NCBI GenBank assembly: GCA_021815925.1
Contig: JAKAZL010000007.1
Span: 1-55,922, forward strand
DNA length: 55,922 bases
Direction: 5' to 3'
From: Pseudomonadota bacterium
GTDB taxonomy: Bacteria > Pseudomonadota > Gammaproteobacteria > Steroidobacterales > Steroidobacteraceae
Shown here: positions 1 to 7,837 of the stretch, in pieces
Position numbering within the stretch: the first letter of the stretch is position 1
Layout of the letters: each line of letters begins with the position of its first letter
The notes under the pieces: generated by a model
Seen by the model: the letters and a program-made list of their open reading frames with translations, nothing else
Told to the model about the DNA's origin: nothing
Databases searched by the model: none
Translations under genes and position numbers: made by a program

Positions 1-117
1 GAGATCCACGAGCAGATCGACCGCGAGTACCCGGGCCTGATCGACCTGACGGAGCTGTTCGACTACCCGACCATCGCCGAGCTCGCCCGCCATATCGAGA
101 GCAAGCTCGCCGGCTGA
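1..117 (+). CDS. C-terminal end of a phosphopantetheine carrier-protein domain (partial, PKS/NRPS-like)
   Basis: The window opens inside a reading frame whose last 38 residues end in LAG before TGA at 115-117. The segment LTELFDYPTIAELARHIE is the typical last helix region of an acyl/peptidyl carrier domain (PF00550), where the pattern L-x-D/E-L-F-x-Y-P-T-I-x-x-L-A is common. The Ser that would carry phosphopantetheine lies upstream, outside the window. The gene could be a modular polyketide or peptide synthetase ending in a carrier domain, or a free-standing carrier protein; the visible part cannot decide. It converges on nadC with only 8 bases between the stops. Confidence 0.7.
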   Translation, partial: EIHEQIDREYPGLIDLTELFDYPTIAELARHIESKLAG

Positions 118-125
118 GCGGCGCC

Positions 126-998
126 TCAGCGCCCGTCGAACTCCAGGCGCATCGACAGGTCGACGGCGCGCACGTGCTTCGTCAGCGCCCCGACCGACAC
201 GAAGTCGACGCCGGTGGCCGCGATGGCGCGCACCGTCTCGAACTCGACGCTGCCGGATGCCTCGAGCTGCACGGGTCGGCCGCGCGCGCGGTTACGGGCC
301 ACGGCTGTGGCCATGTCCGCGAGCGTGAAGTCATCGAGCATCACGACGTCGGGCGCGGCCGCGAACGCCTCCTCGAGCTCCTGCAGCGATTCGACCTCCA
401 CCTCGATGCGCACGCCCGCCGCCAGCGCGCGGGCCGCCTCGACGGCCTGGCCGATCGAGCCGGCCGCCAGAATGTGGTTCTCCTTGATGAGCACCATGTC
501 GTACAGACCCATGCGGTGGTTGCCGCCGCCGCCGCAGCGGACCGCGTACTTCTGCGCGCTGCGCAGCCCGGGCAGGGTCTTGCGGGTATCGAGCACGGTG
601 CAGCCGGTGCCGGCCACGGCCGCGACGAAGCGGCTCGCTGCCGTGGCGGTGGCCGAGAGCAGCTGCAGGAAGTTGAGCGCAGTCCGCTCGGCGCTGAGCA
701 CCGGACGGGCCGGCCCCTCGAGGAGGCACACCAGCGCACCGGGGGCGAGCGTGGCGCCCTCGGCGCTCTGCCAGGTGAGCCGGATCGTCGGGTCGAGCTG
801 GCCGAAGCACGCTTCGGCCCAGGGCTGTCCGCACAGCACCGCCGCTTCGCGGCTGATGATGCGGCCGCGCACGCGCTGGTCCTGTGGCACGAGCGCGGCG
901 GTGAGATCGCCGCTGCCGATGTCCTCGCGCAATGCGGCGGCCACCTGCGCCGGCAGGTCCAGCGGTGGCGCAGGAACGGGGCGGCTGGGCGGGTTCAT
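126..998 (-). CDS. nadC: Nicotinate-nucleotide pyrophosphorylase (carboxylating), quinolinate phosphoribosyltransferase
   Basis: This cytoplasmic enzyme condenses quinolinate with PRPP to give nicotinate mononucleotide and CO2 in de novo NAD synthesis. The 290-residue protein has the expected family length. Visible motifs are EDIGSGDLT (25-33), DTRKTLPGLR (137-146), the substrate-binding HR (161-162), KENH (172-175), the acidic EVEVES strand, MLDDF, EASG and the C-terminal SVGALTKH loop that binds the PRPP phosphate. It is transcribed divergently from the DUF1289 gene, with 60 bases between starts, and is not beside nadA or nadB. The ATG at 998 gives the standard N-terminus just ahead of the EDIGSGDLT helix. 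Confidence 0.96.
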   Translation of the reverse strand: MNPPSRPVPAPPLDLPAQVAAALREDIGSGDLTAALVPQDQRVRGRIISREAAVLCGQPWAEACFGQLDPTIRLTWQSAEGATLAPGALVCLLEGPARPVLSAERTALNFLQLLSATATAASRFVAAVAGTGCTVLDTRKTLPGLRSAQKYAVRCGGGGNHRMGLYDMVLIKENHILAAGSIGQAVEAARALAAGVRIEVEVESLQELEEAFAAAPDVVMLDDFTLADMATAVARNRARGRPVQLEASGSVEFETVRAIAATGVDFVSVGALTKHVRAVDLSMRLEFDGR

Positions 999-1022
999 GC
1001 ACTCAGGCTATCATGCGGGCGA

Positions 1023-1050
1023 TTGAACCGGGCCGTGCCGGCCTCATAAT
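1023..1050 (+). promoter_or_regulatory. Candidate promoter for the DUF1289-grxD pair
   Basis: TTGAAC (1023-1028) and CATAAT (1045-1050) are separated by 16 bases, matching the sigma-70 consensus at 4 of 6 and 5 of 6 positions. The predicted transcription start, near 1057, falls two bases before the ATG at 1059, so the message could be almost leaderless. Confidence 0.35.
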
Positions 1051-1058
1051 GGTGGGCG

Positions 1059-1256
1059 ATGTCCGAGGTTTGCGCACTGGCGCCGCGCCGCCCCCCCTCT
1101 CCGTGCGTGAAGGTCTGCTCGCTGGATGAGCGGGGCTACTGCGCCGGCTGCCTGCGCACGCTCGAGGAGATCGCCCGCTGGAGCGTGCTCAGCGCTGCGG
1201 AGCAATGGCAAGTGATCGCCGCAATCGAGCGGCGCAAGGTATCCCTCAAGAGGTGA
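1059..1256 (+). CDS. DUF1289 domain-containing small cysteine protein
   Basis: This is a 65-residue protein of the DUF1289 family (PF06945, E. coli YdhL-like). The signature is visible as CVKVC-SLDE-GYCAGC-RT-EEIARW: Cys16, Cys20, Cys28 and Cys31, then a conserved Arg-Thr and Trp. The four cysteines look like a metal or iron-sulfur site, but the family has no firmly established function. Four bases separate it from the monothiol glutaredoxin gene, which suggests co-expression and fits a link to iron-sulfur metabolism; that link is inference. Confidence 0.85.
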   Translation: MSEVCALAPRRPPSPCVKVCSLDERGYCAGCLRTLEEIARWSVLSAAEQWQVIAAIERRKVSLKR

Positions 1257-1260
1257 AGCG

Positions 1261-1590
1261 ATGGACGTGGTCGAGCGAATCAAGGCCGAGATCGGCGCGC
1301 AGCCAGTGGTGCTGTTCATGAAGGGCACGCCGGACTTCCCGCAGTGCGGCTTCTCGGCACAGACGGTGGCGGCCCTGCGGGCGCTCGGCGCCGAGTTCAA
1401 GGCCGTCAACATTTTCGAGGATCCCGAGCTGCGCGAGGCGCTGAAGCGCTATTCCAACTGGCCGACCTATCCGCAGCTGTACGTCAAGGGCGAGCTGCTC
1501 GGCGGCTGCGACATTGCGCTCGAGATGTACCAGAGCGGGGAGCTGCAGCAGGTGCTCTCCAGCGCCGGGGCGATCGGGGCGCACGGCTGA
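1261..1590 (+). CDS. grxD: Monothiol glutaredoxin Grx4 family (CGFS type)
   Basis: This 109-residue protein is the length expected of a single-domain monothiol glutaredoxin. These proteins bind a glutathione-ligated [2Fe-2S] cluster and pass it to targets, often with BolA partners. The CGFS active site is at 29-32. The lysine ahead of it (MKGTP), the cis-proline region WPTYPQLYVKGELLGGCDI and the final GG-CD glutathione-binding motif are all present. A Shine-Dalgarno-like AAGAGGTG (1248-1255) overlaps the end of the DUF1289 gene, which supports the ATG at 1261 and translational coupling. It converges on rnt with a strong hairpin in between. Confidence 0.96.
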   Translation: MDVVERIKAEIGAQPVVLFMKGTPDFPQCGFSAQTVAALRALGAEFKAVNIFEDPELREALKRYSNWPTYPQLYVKGELLGGCDIALEMYQSGELQQVLSSAGAIGAHG

Positions 1591-1592
1591 GC

Positions 1593-1620
1593 CGCTGCGC
1601 CGGTCGCGGCCGGCGCAGCG
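1593..1620. terminator. Bidirectional terminator-like hairpin between grxD and rnt
   Basis: CGCTGCGCCGG (1593-1603) and CCGGCGCAGCG (1610-1620) form a perfect 11-bp stem with a 6-base loop. It fills the gap between two convergent genes almost exactly. Neither side has a long T run, so it may be a weak intrinsic terminator or a transcript-end stabilising hairpin. Confidence 0.55.
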
Positions 1621-1623
1621 CAA

Positions 1624-2337
1624 TCAGCTCTCCTCGACGGGCTCACCCTCGCTCGACTGCGTCCGCCAGCCGAGCGCCAGGGCGCGCTCGTGCGCCTCGA
1701 GGAAGCTCTCGCGCAAGCGGTTGCACACCAGGCAGAACAGCTCCGCGGTCCGCTCGGCGTCGTAGCTCGCCGAGTGCGCGCTCGCGGGATCCCAGTCGAG
1801 TCCGGCAACCATCGCCGCCTTGGCGAGCACGGTCTGGCCGAGCGCCGCGCCCGCGAGCGTCGCGGTGTCAAAGCACGAGAACGGGTGGAACGGATTGCGC
1901 TTGATGTCGGTGCGCCGGACCGCGGCGTTGAGAAAGCCCAGATCAAACGCGGCGTTGTGTCCGACCAGAATCGCGCGGCGGCAGCCCTGGTCGCGCATGG
2001 CGTGACGGATGTCGCGGAAGATCCGCTGCAGCGCATCGCGCTCCGGCAGGGCGGGGCGCAGTGGATGGAACGGGTCGATGCCATTGACCTGCAGCGCGGC
2101 CGGTTCGATCCGCGCGCCCGCGAACGGCTGCACGTGGTAGCAGTGGGTCGCGCCGCGGCGCAGCGTGCCGTCGGCCTCGATGTCGATCAGCACTGCGGCG
2201 ATCTCGAGCAGCGCGTCGGTGCCGGCGTTGAATCCCCCGGTCTCCACGTCGACGACCACCGGCAGGAAGCCGCGGAAGCGGCCGGCCATCGGTCCGGGCG
2301 GGGTCAGCGTCTCACCGCTCGCGGGTGGCTCGCTCAT
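1624..2337 (-). CDS. rnt: Ribonuclease T
   Basis: This is a 3'-5' exoribonuclease of the DEDD family that trims tRNA and other stable RNA ends and turns over the tRNA CCA end. The 237 residues are slightly longer than the roughly 215 of E. coli. ExoI is visible as [10 protein letters not shown] (Asp30, Glu32), ExoII as [13 protein letters not shown], and ExoIII as the [14 protein letters not shown] segment carrying the catalytic His and last Asp. Its ATG overlaps the stop of pyrC by ATGA (2334-2337), so the two are translationally coupled. It is the last gene of the peptidase-pyrC-rnt operon. Confidence 0.93.
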   Translation of the reverse strand: MSEPPASGETLTPPGPMAGRFRGFLPVVVDVETGGFNAGTDALLEIAAVLIDIEADGTLRRGATHCYHVQPFAGARIEPAALQVNGIDPFHPLRPALPERDALQRIFRDIRHAMRDQGCRRAILVGHNAAFDLGFLNAAVRRTDIKRNPFHPFSCFDTATLAGAALGQTVLAKAAMVAGLDWDPASAHSASYDAERTAELFCLVCNRLRESFLEAHERALALGWRTQSSEGEPVEES

Positions 2338-3389
2338 GGACCCTCCACCGCTGCCAGGCGCCAGGCGATGCGCTCCCCGGCGCGCAGCGCAACCAGCGTC
2401 CCATTGCCGAACGGATAGGCCGGCGGCACCGTCCAGTCCTCCTTCACCAGGCGCACCTGCCCCGCGTTGCGCGGCAGACCGTAAAAGTCAGCCCCGTGGT
2501 GGGCCGCGAACGCCTCGAGCCGATCGAGCGCGCCGATCGCCTCGAACGCCTCGGCATACAGCTCGAGTCCGGCGTGCGCGGAGAAGATCCCGGCGCAGCC
2601 ACAGGCGCTCTCCTTGGTCGCGCGCTCGTGCGGGGCGCTGTCGGTGCCGAGAAAAAGTCGCGGCGAGCCGGAACCCACCGCCGCGCAGAGCGCCTCGCGG
2701 TCCGTCTCGGACTTCAGTACCGGCAGGCAGTAATGGTGCGGACGCAGCCCGCCGGCGAACAGCGCATTGCGGTTCATCAGCAGGTGCTGCGGCGTCACGG
2801 TGGCGGCGATGCCCGCGCGCGCGCCGAGGACGAACTCGACCGCCGCACGCGTGGTGATGTGTTCGAACACGATACGCAGTCGCGGGAAGCGCTCGGCGAG
2901 CGGAGCGAGCACGGTGTCGATGAAGCGCGCCTCGCGATCGAACACGTCGGTACGCGCATCGGTGACCTCCCCGTGCACCTGCAGGGCGAGTCCGGTCTCC
3001 TGTAGCCGCTCGAGCACGCCATCGACGCGACGGATCTGCGTCACGCCGGCGTCCGAGTGGGTGGTCGCACCGGCCGGGTACAGTTTGAAGCCGAGAATGC
3101 CGCCGCTCGCCCGGGCACGCTCGACCTCCTCCGGGGCGGTCGTATCCGTCAGGTACAGGCTCATCAGCGGCGTGAACGGTGTGCCGGCCGGTAGCACGGC
3201 GAGGATGCGCTCGCGGTACGCCAGCGCCTCGGCGGCGGTACGCACCGGGGGCCGCAGGTTCGGCATCACCAGCGCGCGCGCGAAGCGTGCCGCGCTGAAC
3301 GGCACGACCGCCGCGAGCGCCTGGCCGTCGCGCACGTGCAGATGAAAATCGTCGGGACGGCGCAGCGTGAGCGTGTCCGCCGTGCTCAT
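2334..3389 (-). CDS. pyrC: Dihydroorotase (class II, E. coli PyrC type)
   Basis: This zinc amidohydrolase closes carbamoyl-aspartate to dihydroorotate in pyrimidine synthesis. The 351 residues match the short homodimeric PyrC. FHLHVRDG supplies the first two His ligands (16 and 18). Lys102 in [16 protein letters not shown] is the expected carboxylated lysine. Further His residues lie in VHGEVTD and FEHITT, and the catalytic Asp is in FLGTDSAPH. The ATG at 3389 overlaps the upstream peptidase stop by ATGA (3386-3389). An in-frame extension upstream would run far into the peptidase gene and is rejected. Confidence 0.96.
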   Translation of the reverse strand: MSTADTLTLRRPDDFHLHVRDGQALAAVVPFSAARFARALVMPNLRPPVRTAAEALAYRERILAVLPAGTPFTPLMSLYLTDTTAPEEVERARASGGILGFKLYPAGATTHSDAGVTQIRRVDGVLERLQETGLALQVHGEVTDARTDVFDREARFIDTVLAPLAERFPRLRIVFEHITTRAAVEFVLGARAGIAATVTPQHLLMNRNALFAGGLRPHHYCLPVLKSETDREALCAAVGSGSPRLFLGTDSAPHERATKESACGCAGIFSAHAGLELYAEAFEAIGALDRLEAFAAHHGADFYGLPRNAGQVRLVKEDWTVPPAYPFGNGTLVALRAGERIAWRLAAVEGP

Positions 3390-4927
3390 GAGCGTTTCTC
3401 CAGGGCGTCCCAGACATTCTGGCGCAGCAGCAGCTCCAGGGCCAGGCGCACCCCGAAGCCGGTGATCTCGGTGTTGACGTGGCCCAGGCCGCCGGTGCGC
3501 GTCGCAGCGGACAGATCGACGTGCGCCCAGGGAATCTCCCGTGGCACGAAGCGTCCGAGAAAGCGCGCCGCGAGGATGTGATCGCCCTTGCCGTCCACCG
3601 CGCACTGCAGCACGTCCGCCACCTTGCTCTCGAGATCGGTGTCGAAGTCCGCCTCGCACGGGAACGGCCAGACGCGCTCGCCGCTGGCGCGCCCGGCGGC
3701 GAGCAGCCGCTCATCGAGCGCCGGGCGGTTGGTGAACACGCCGCTCATCCGTTCGGTCAGCGCGTGCACGCAGGCCCCGGTCAGCGTCGCGAAATCGAGC
3801 ATCAGGCGTGGACGGGTGCGCGCCGCGAGTGCCAGTGTGTCGGCGAGCGCCATGCGGCCCTCCGCGTCGGTGTGCACGACCTGGATGGTCACGCCGTTCG
3901 CCGCGCGCACCACCTCCTGCGGGCGGTAGGCGCGCGGGCCGATGCTGTTCTCGCTGATCGCGAGCCACGCATCGGCTGCGATCGGCGCACGCAGCTCGGC
4001 CAAGGCGATGAGCGTCGCGAGCGCCACGGCGCTGCCACCCATGTCGGTGTGCATCTCGAGCATGCTGCGATGCGGCTTGAGGTTCACCCCGCCGGTGTCG
4101 AATACGATGCCCTTGCCGATCAGCGCCAGGTCCGGCGCGCCGCGTTGCCGGCGCGCTGGACGGTAGGAGAGGCGAGCGATGCCTGCGGTCGGGTGCGCGT
4201 TGCCGGCCGCGACCGCGAGGAAGGCGTTGGCCCCGAGGCGGCGCAGCGCCCCCTCGCCGAGCCAGCTCATGCGCAGGCCGTGGCGGCGCGCCAGGCGCCG
4301 CAGTATCGAGTGAAAGCCGCTCGAGTCGAGCATGTTGGGCGGCAGCGCGGTCAGCCAGCGCGCCAGGTTGGTGCCGGCGGCACTGGCGCTCGCCTGGCGC
4401 GTGTCGATGCGCGGCGTGTGCGGCAGCACGATGCGTCGCAGCGTCGGTGGGGCGTCCGCAGCGCTCTTGAAGCTGGGCAACGCGAAGCCCTCGGCGAGCG
4501 TCGCGGCGAGCAGCGCCTCGAGCGCCGCCGCAGCGTGCTCGCTCGAGCCGAGCGCCACGAGGCCCACCGTCTGCGGCGCGCGCTCCGCCGTGACCTTGAG
4601 CATGCGGCCGGCCAGCTGCAGCTGCTCGAAGCGGCTCGGCGCATCGGGCAGGAAGCCGAGCACCCCCAGGGTCTGGCGCGGGTTGGTCAGCACGGTGCTG
4701 CGCACCGCTGCGGCGCGAGGCCGCTCGCGCGCGTGCAGCGCCTGCCAGCGCGCGCCGTCCGGCAGCGCCGCGAGGCTCTCTCTTCCGGCAGACTCGGGCA
4801 TCACCACAAGTAGGGTGTCGAGAGCCTCGTGTGTGCGCGAGCGCACGATTTGCGGGCGTGTCGCGGGCGGCAGCAGCGCAGCCGGGCCGTGCGCGCCTGC
4901 GCGCGGCGGCGAGGCTTGCTTGACCAT
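3386..4927 (-). CDS. M17 leucyl aminopeptidase family protein, divergent PepA paralogue
   Basis: This is a cytosolic dizinc aminopeptidase of family M17, about 513 residues from the ATG at 4927. All expected metal and catalytic residues can be read: Lys and Asp in IGKGIVFDTGGVNLKP, Asp in MHTDMGG, and Asp, Glu and Arg in HTDAEGRMALAD. The last motif has His and Met where the second M17 gene in the window (43408-44901) has the canonical NTDAEGRL, so this copy is a divergent relative. The start is uncertain; ATG at 4960 (MSRAIIRV) is possible and neither has a clear Shine-Dalgarno. Starts further upstream would overlap aceE. It heads the operon with pyrC and rnt. Confidence 0.85.
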   Translation of the reverse strand: MVKQASPPRAGAHGPAALLPPATRPQIVRSRTHEALDTLLVVMPESAGRESLAALPDGARWQALHARERPRAAAVRSTVLTNPRQTLGVLGFLPDAPSRFEQLQLAGRMLKVTAERAPQTVGLVALGSSEHAAAALEALLAATLAEGFALPSFKSAADAPPTLRRIVLPHTPRIDTRQASASAAGTNLARWLTALPPNMLDSSGFHSILRRLARRHGLRMSWLGEGALRRLGANAFLAVAAGNAHPTAGIARLSYRPARRQRGAPDLALIGKGIVFDTGGVNLKPHRSMLEMHTDMGGSAVALATLIALAELRAPIAADAWLAISENSIGPRAYRPQEVVRAANGVTIQVVHTDAEGRMALADTLALAARTRPRLMLDFATLTGACVHALTERMSGVFTNRPALDERLLAAGRASGERVWPFPCEADFDTDLESKVADVLQCAVDGKGDHILAARFLGRFVPREIPWAHVDLSAATRTGGLGHVNTEITGFGVRLALELLLRQNVWDALEKRS

Positions 4928-5144
4928 CGGGGATGAAACCCGGATTATTGCGCGGCTCATTGACAGGCGACTTTCGCTCGCAGGGGATGCTGGCGGCGCA
5001 TCGTACTCCATTCGGCCGGCGCGTTTCGCATCGGGCGTATGCGTCGTAGGTCCGGGTGCGCCGCTGGATCGCGCGGCGGATGTCGAGAAATCCGACCCCT
5101 TGGGCCGCGCGCGCCGGGCGCTGCGCAGCCGAGCGTGAGACCGC

Positions 5145-7817
5145 ATGACCGAACCGCCAAAACTCACAGACATCGATCCGGTTGAAACCCAGGAGTGGCT
5201 CGAGTCGATCGACTCGGTGCTGAAGACGCACGGACCGCTGCGCGCGCACTACCTGCTCGAGCGGCTGATCGATTACTCGCGCCGCAGCGGCGCCTACCTG
5301 CCGTTCAAGGCCAATACCGCCTACGTCAACAGCATCCCGCCGGGACGCGAGCCGGCCTATCCGGGCAACCGCGAGCTGGAAAAGCGCATCGAGGCGTACA
5401 TCCGCTGGAACGCGCTCGCGATGGTGGTGGCCGCGAACCGCAAGTCCTCCGAGTACGGCGGGCACCTGGCGAGCTATGCCTCCTCGGCGACGCTGTACGA
5501 GGTTGGTTTCAATCACTTCTGGCGCGCCGCCTCGGCTCAGCATCCCGGCGATCTGGTGTATTTCCAGGGTCACTCCTCGCCCGGCATCTATGCGCGTGCC
5601 TATCTCGAAGGGCGCCTGTCGGAAAGCCAGCTGCATCACTTCCGTCAGGAGGCCGGTGGCCCCGGCCAGGGACTGTCCTCGTATCCGCATCCGTGGCTGA
5701 TGCCGGATTTCTGGCAGTTTCCCACCGTCTCGATGGGCCTCGGGCCCATGCAGGCGATCTTCCAGGCGCGCTTCATCCGTTACCTGGAGCATCGCGGACT
5801 GCTCGCGCCTTCCGACCGCAAGGTCTGGGCGTTTCTCGGCGACGGCGAGATGGACGAGCCGGAGTCGATGGGCGCGCTCACCATGCCGGTCCGCGAGGGA
5901 CTCGACAACCTCGTGTTCGTCATCAACTGCAACCTGCAGCGGCTCGACGGACCGGTGCGCGGCAACGGCAAGATCATCCAGGAGCTCGAGGCGGCCTTCC
6001 TCGGCGCCGGCTGGAACGTCATCAAGGTGTTGTGGGGCTCGCGCTGGGATCCGCTGCTCGCGCGCGATACCCAGGGGCTGCTGCGGCGGCTGATGGACGA
6101 GTGCGTCGACGGGGAGTACCAGAATTTCAAGGCCAAGGGCGGCGCCTACACGCGCGAGCACTTCTTCGGCAAGTACCCGGAGCTGCGCGCCATGGTCGCC
6201 AACATGTCCGATGAGGAGATCTGGCGACTCAATCGCGGCGGCCACGATGCGCGCAAAGTCTATGCCGCCTACGCCGCAGCGATGGCCCACAAAGGCCAGC
6301 CGACGGTGATCCTGGCCAAGACCGTCAAGGGCTTCGGGCTCGGCAAGGGCGGTGAGGGCCAGATGGTGGCGCACCAGCAGAAGAAGCTCTCCGAGGAGGA
6401 CCTGCGCGCCTTCCGCGACCGCTTCCACATCCCGATCTCCGACGAGGAAATCGCGCGGCTGCCGTTCCGCAAGCCGCCGGAGGACTCCGAGGAGGCGCGC
6501 TACCTGCGCGAGCGGCGTGCGCCGCTCGGCGGCTCGCTGCCGGCACGCCGGCGTGAGGCGCCGGCGATCGCGGTACCGCCGCTCGAGGCATTCGCCCAGG
6601 TGCTCGAGGGCACCGCAGAGCGCGAGATTTCCACCACCATGGCGTTCGTGCGCATTCTCACGACGCTGCTGAAGGACAAGGAGATCGGCCGCAACATCGT
6701 GCCGATCGTGCCCGATGAGGCACGCACCTTCGGCATGGAGGGCCTGTTCCGCCAGGTCGGCATCTACTCCTCGGTCGGACAGCTCTACACGCCGCAGGAC
6801 GCCGATACGCTCATGTCCTATCGCGAGGACAAGAAGGGCCAGATCATCGAGGAGGGCATCAACGAGGCCGGCGCGTTGTGCTCGTGGATCGCCGCCGGCA
6901 CGGCCTACAGCAATCACGGCATCAGCATGGTGCCGTTCTACGTCTTCTACTCGATGTTTGGGTTCCAGCGCGTCGGGGACTTCATCTGGGCCGCCGGCGA
7001 TCAGCAGGTGCGCGGCTTCCTGATCGGGGCCACCGCCGGACGCACCACGCTCGCCGGCGAGGGACTGCAGCACCAGGATGGGCACAGCCAGCTGGTGGCC
7101 ACCACGGTGCCGAATTGCATCGCCTACGATCCGGCCTATGGTTACGAGCTGGCCGTGATCATCCGCGACGGCATGCGCCGGATGTACGTCGAGCAGGAAA
7201 ACGTCTTCTACTACATCACGACCATGAACGAGAACTACCCGCAGCCGGCGCTCCCGCCGCAGGCCGAGGCGGGCATTCTCAAGGGGGCCTACCGGGTGCG
7301 CACGGCCGCCAAGGGCGGCAAGCTGCGCGCAACGCTGCTCGGGTCGGGGACGATTCTCCTGGAGTGTCTGGCCGCCGCCGAGATGCTCGAAGCCGACTAC
7401 GGCGTGCGCGCCGAGGTGTTCTCGGTCACGAGCTTCAGCGAGCTGCGGCGTGAGGCGTTGGAGTGCGAGCGTTGGAACCTGCTGCATCCGGGTGAACCGG
7501 AGCGCGTTCCGTACGTGCGCGAGTGCTTCGCTGAGGCCAAGGGACCGATCGTCGCCTCGACCGATTACATGCGCGCCGTCGCCGACCAGATCCGCCAGTG
7601 GCTCCCGGGCCGCTACGTCAGCCTCGGCACGGATGGCTTCGGTCGCTCCGACTCGCGCGCGGCGCTGCGCCAGCACTTCGAGGTCGACCGCAACTACATC
7701 ACGGTCGCGACGCTGAAGGCGCTCGCCGATGACGGCAAGGTCGAGCCGGCGGTGGTGACTGGCGCCATGGCCAAGCTTGGTGTGAGCGGCGATAAGCCGG
7801 TTCCCTGGAAAGTCTGA
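5145..7817 (+). CDS. aceE: Pyruvate dehydrogenase E1 component, homodimeric type
   Basis: This thiamine-diphosphate enzyme decarboxylates pyruvate and reductively acetylates the lipoyl groups of E2. The 890 residues match the single-chain homodimeric E1 of gammaproteobacteria. The ThDP motif starts at GDGEMDEPES (232-241) and continues to the INCNLQRLDG segment. N-terminal family signatures such as YLPFKANTAYVNSIPP and SSEYGGHLASYAS are intact. It is the first gene of an operon with E2 (20-base gap) and E3. The divergent spacer towards the M17 gene (4928-5144) should hold its promoter; I found no clear PdhR-like operator there. Confidence 0.98.
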   Translation: MTEPPKLTDIDPVETQEWLESIDSVLKTHGPLRAHYLLERLIDYSRRSGAYLPFKANTAYVNSIPPGREPAYPGNRELEKRIEAYIRWNALAMVVAANRKSSEYGGHLASYASSATLYEVGFNHFWRAASAQHPGDLVYFQGHSSPGIYARAYLEGRLSESQLHHFRQEAGGPGQGLSSYPHPWLMPDFWQFPTVSMGLGPMQAIFQARFIRYLEHRGLLAPSDRKVWAFLGDGEMDEPESMGALTMPVREGLDNLVFVINCNLQRLDGPVRGNGKIIQELEAAFLGAGWNVIKVLWGSRWDPLLARDTQGLLRRLMDECVDGEYQNFKAKGGAYTREHFFGKYPELRAMVANMSDEEIWRLNRGGHDARKVYAAYAAAMAHKGQPTVILAKTVKGFGLGKGGEGQMVAHQQKKLSEEDLRAFRDRFHIPISDEEIARLPFRKPPEDSEEARYLRERRAPLGGSLPARRREAPAIAVPPLEAFAQVLEGTAEREISTTMAFVRILTTLLKDKEIGRNIVPIVPDEARTFGMEGLFRQVGIYSSVGQLYTPQDADTLMSYREDKKGQIIEEGINEAGALCSWIAAGTAYSNHGISMVPFYVFYSMFGFQRVGDFIWAAGDQQVRGFLIGATAGRTTLAGEGLQHQDGHSQLVATTVPNCIAYDPAYGYELAVIIRDGMRRMYVEQENVFYYITTMNENYPQPALPPQAEAGILKGAYRVRTAAKGGKLRATLLGSGTILLECLAAAEMLEADYGVRAEVFSVTSFSELRREALECERWNLLHPGEPERVPYVRECFAEAKGPIVASTDYMRAVADQIRQWLPGRYVSLGTDGFGRSDSRAALRQHFEVDRNYITVATLKALADDGKVEPAVVTGAMAKLGVSGDKPVPWKV

Positions 7818-7837
7818 AAGCTGAAGGCAGTATCGCC

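Noticed and set aside
4928-5144. Searched the aceE/M17 divergent spacer for a tRNA or a PdhR-type operator
   Set aside because: No cloverleaf and no convincing palindrome could be read.
3711-7676. Very long minus-strand open frame (about 1321 codons) opposite aceE
   Set aside because: It is antisense to the well-conserved aceE and the M17 gene, is rich in Arg/His/Ala as expected of a G+C-rich shadow, and has no family signature.
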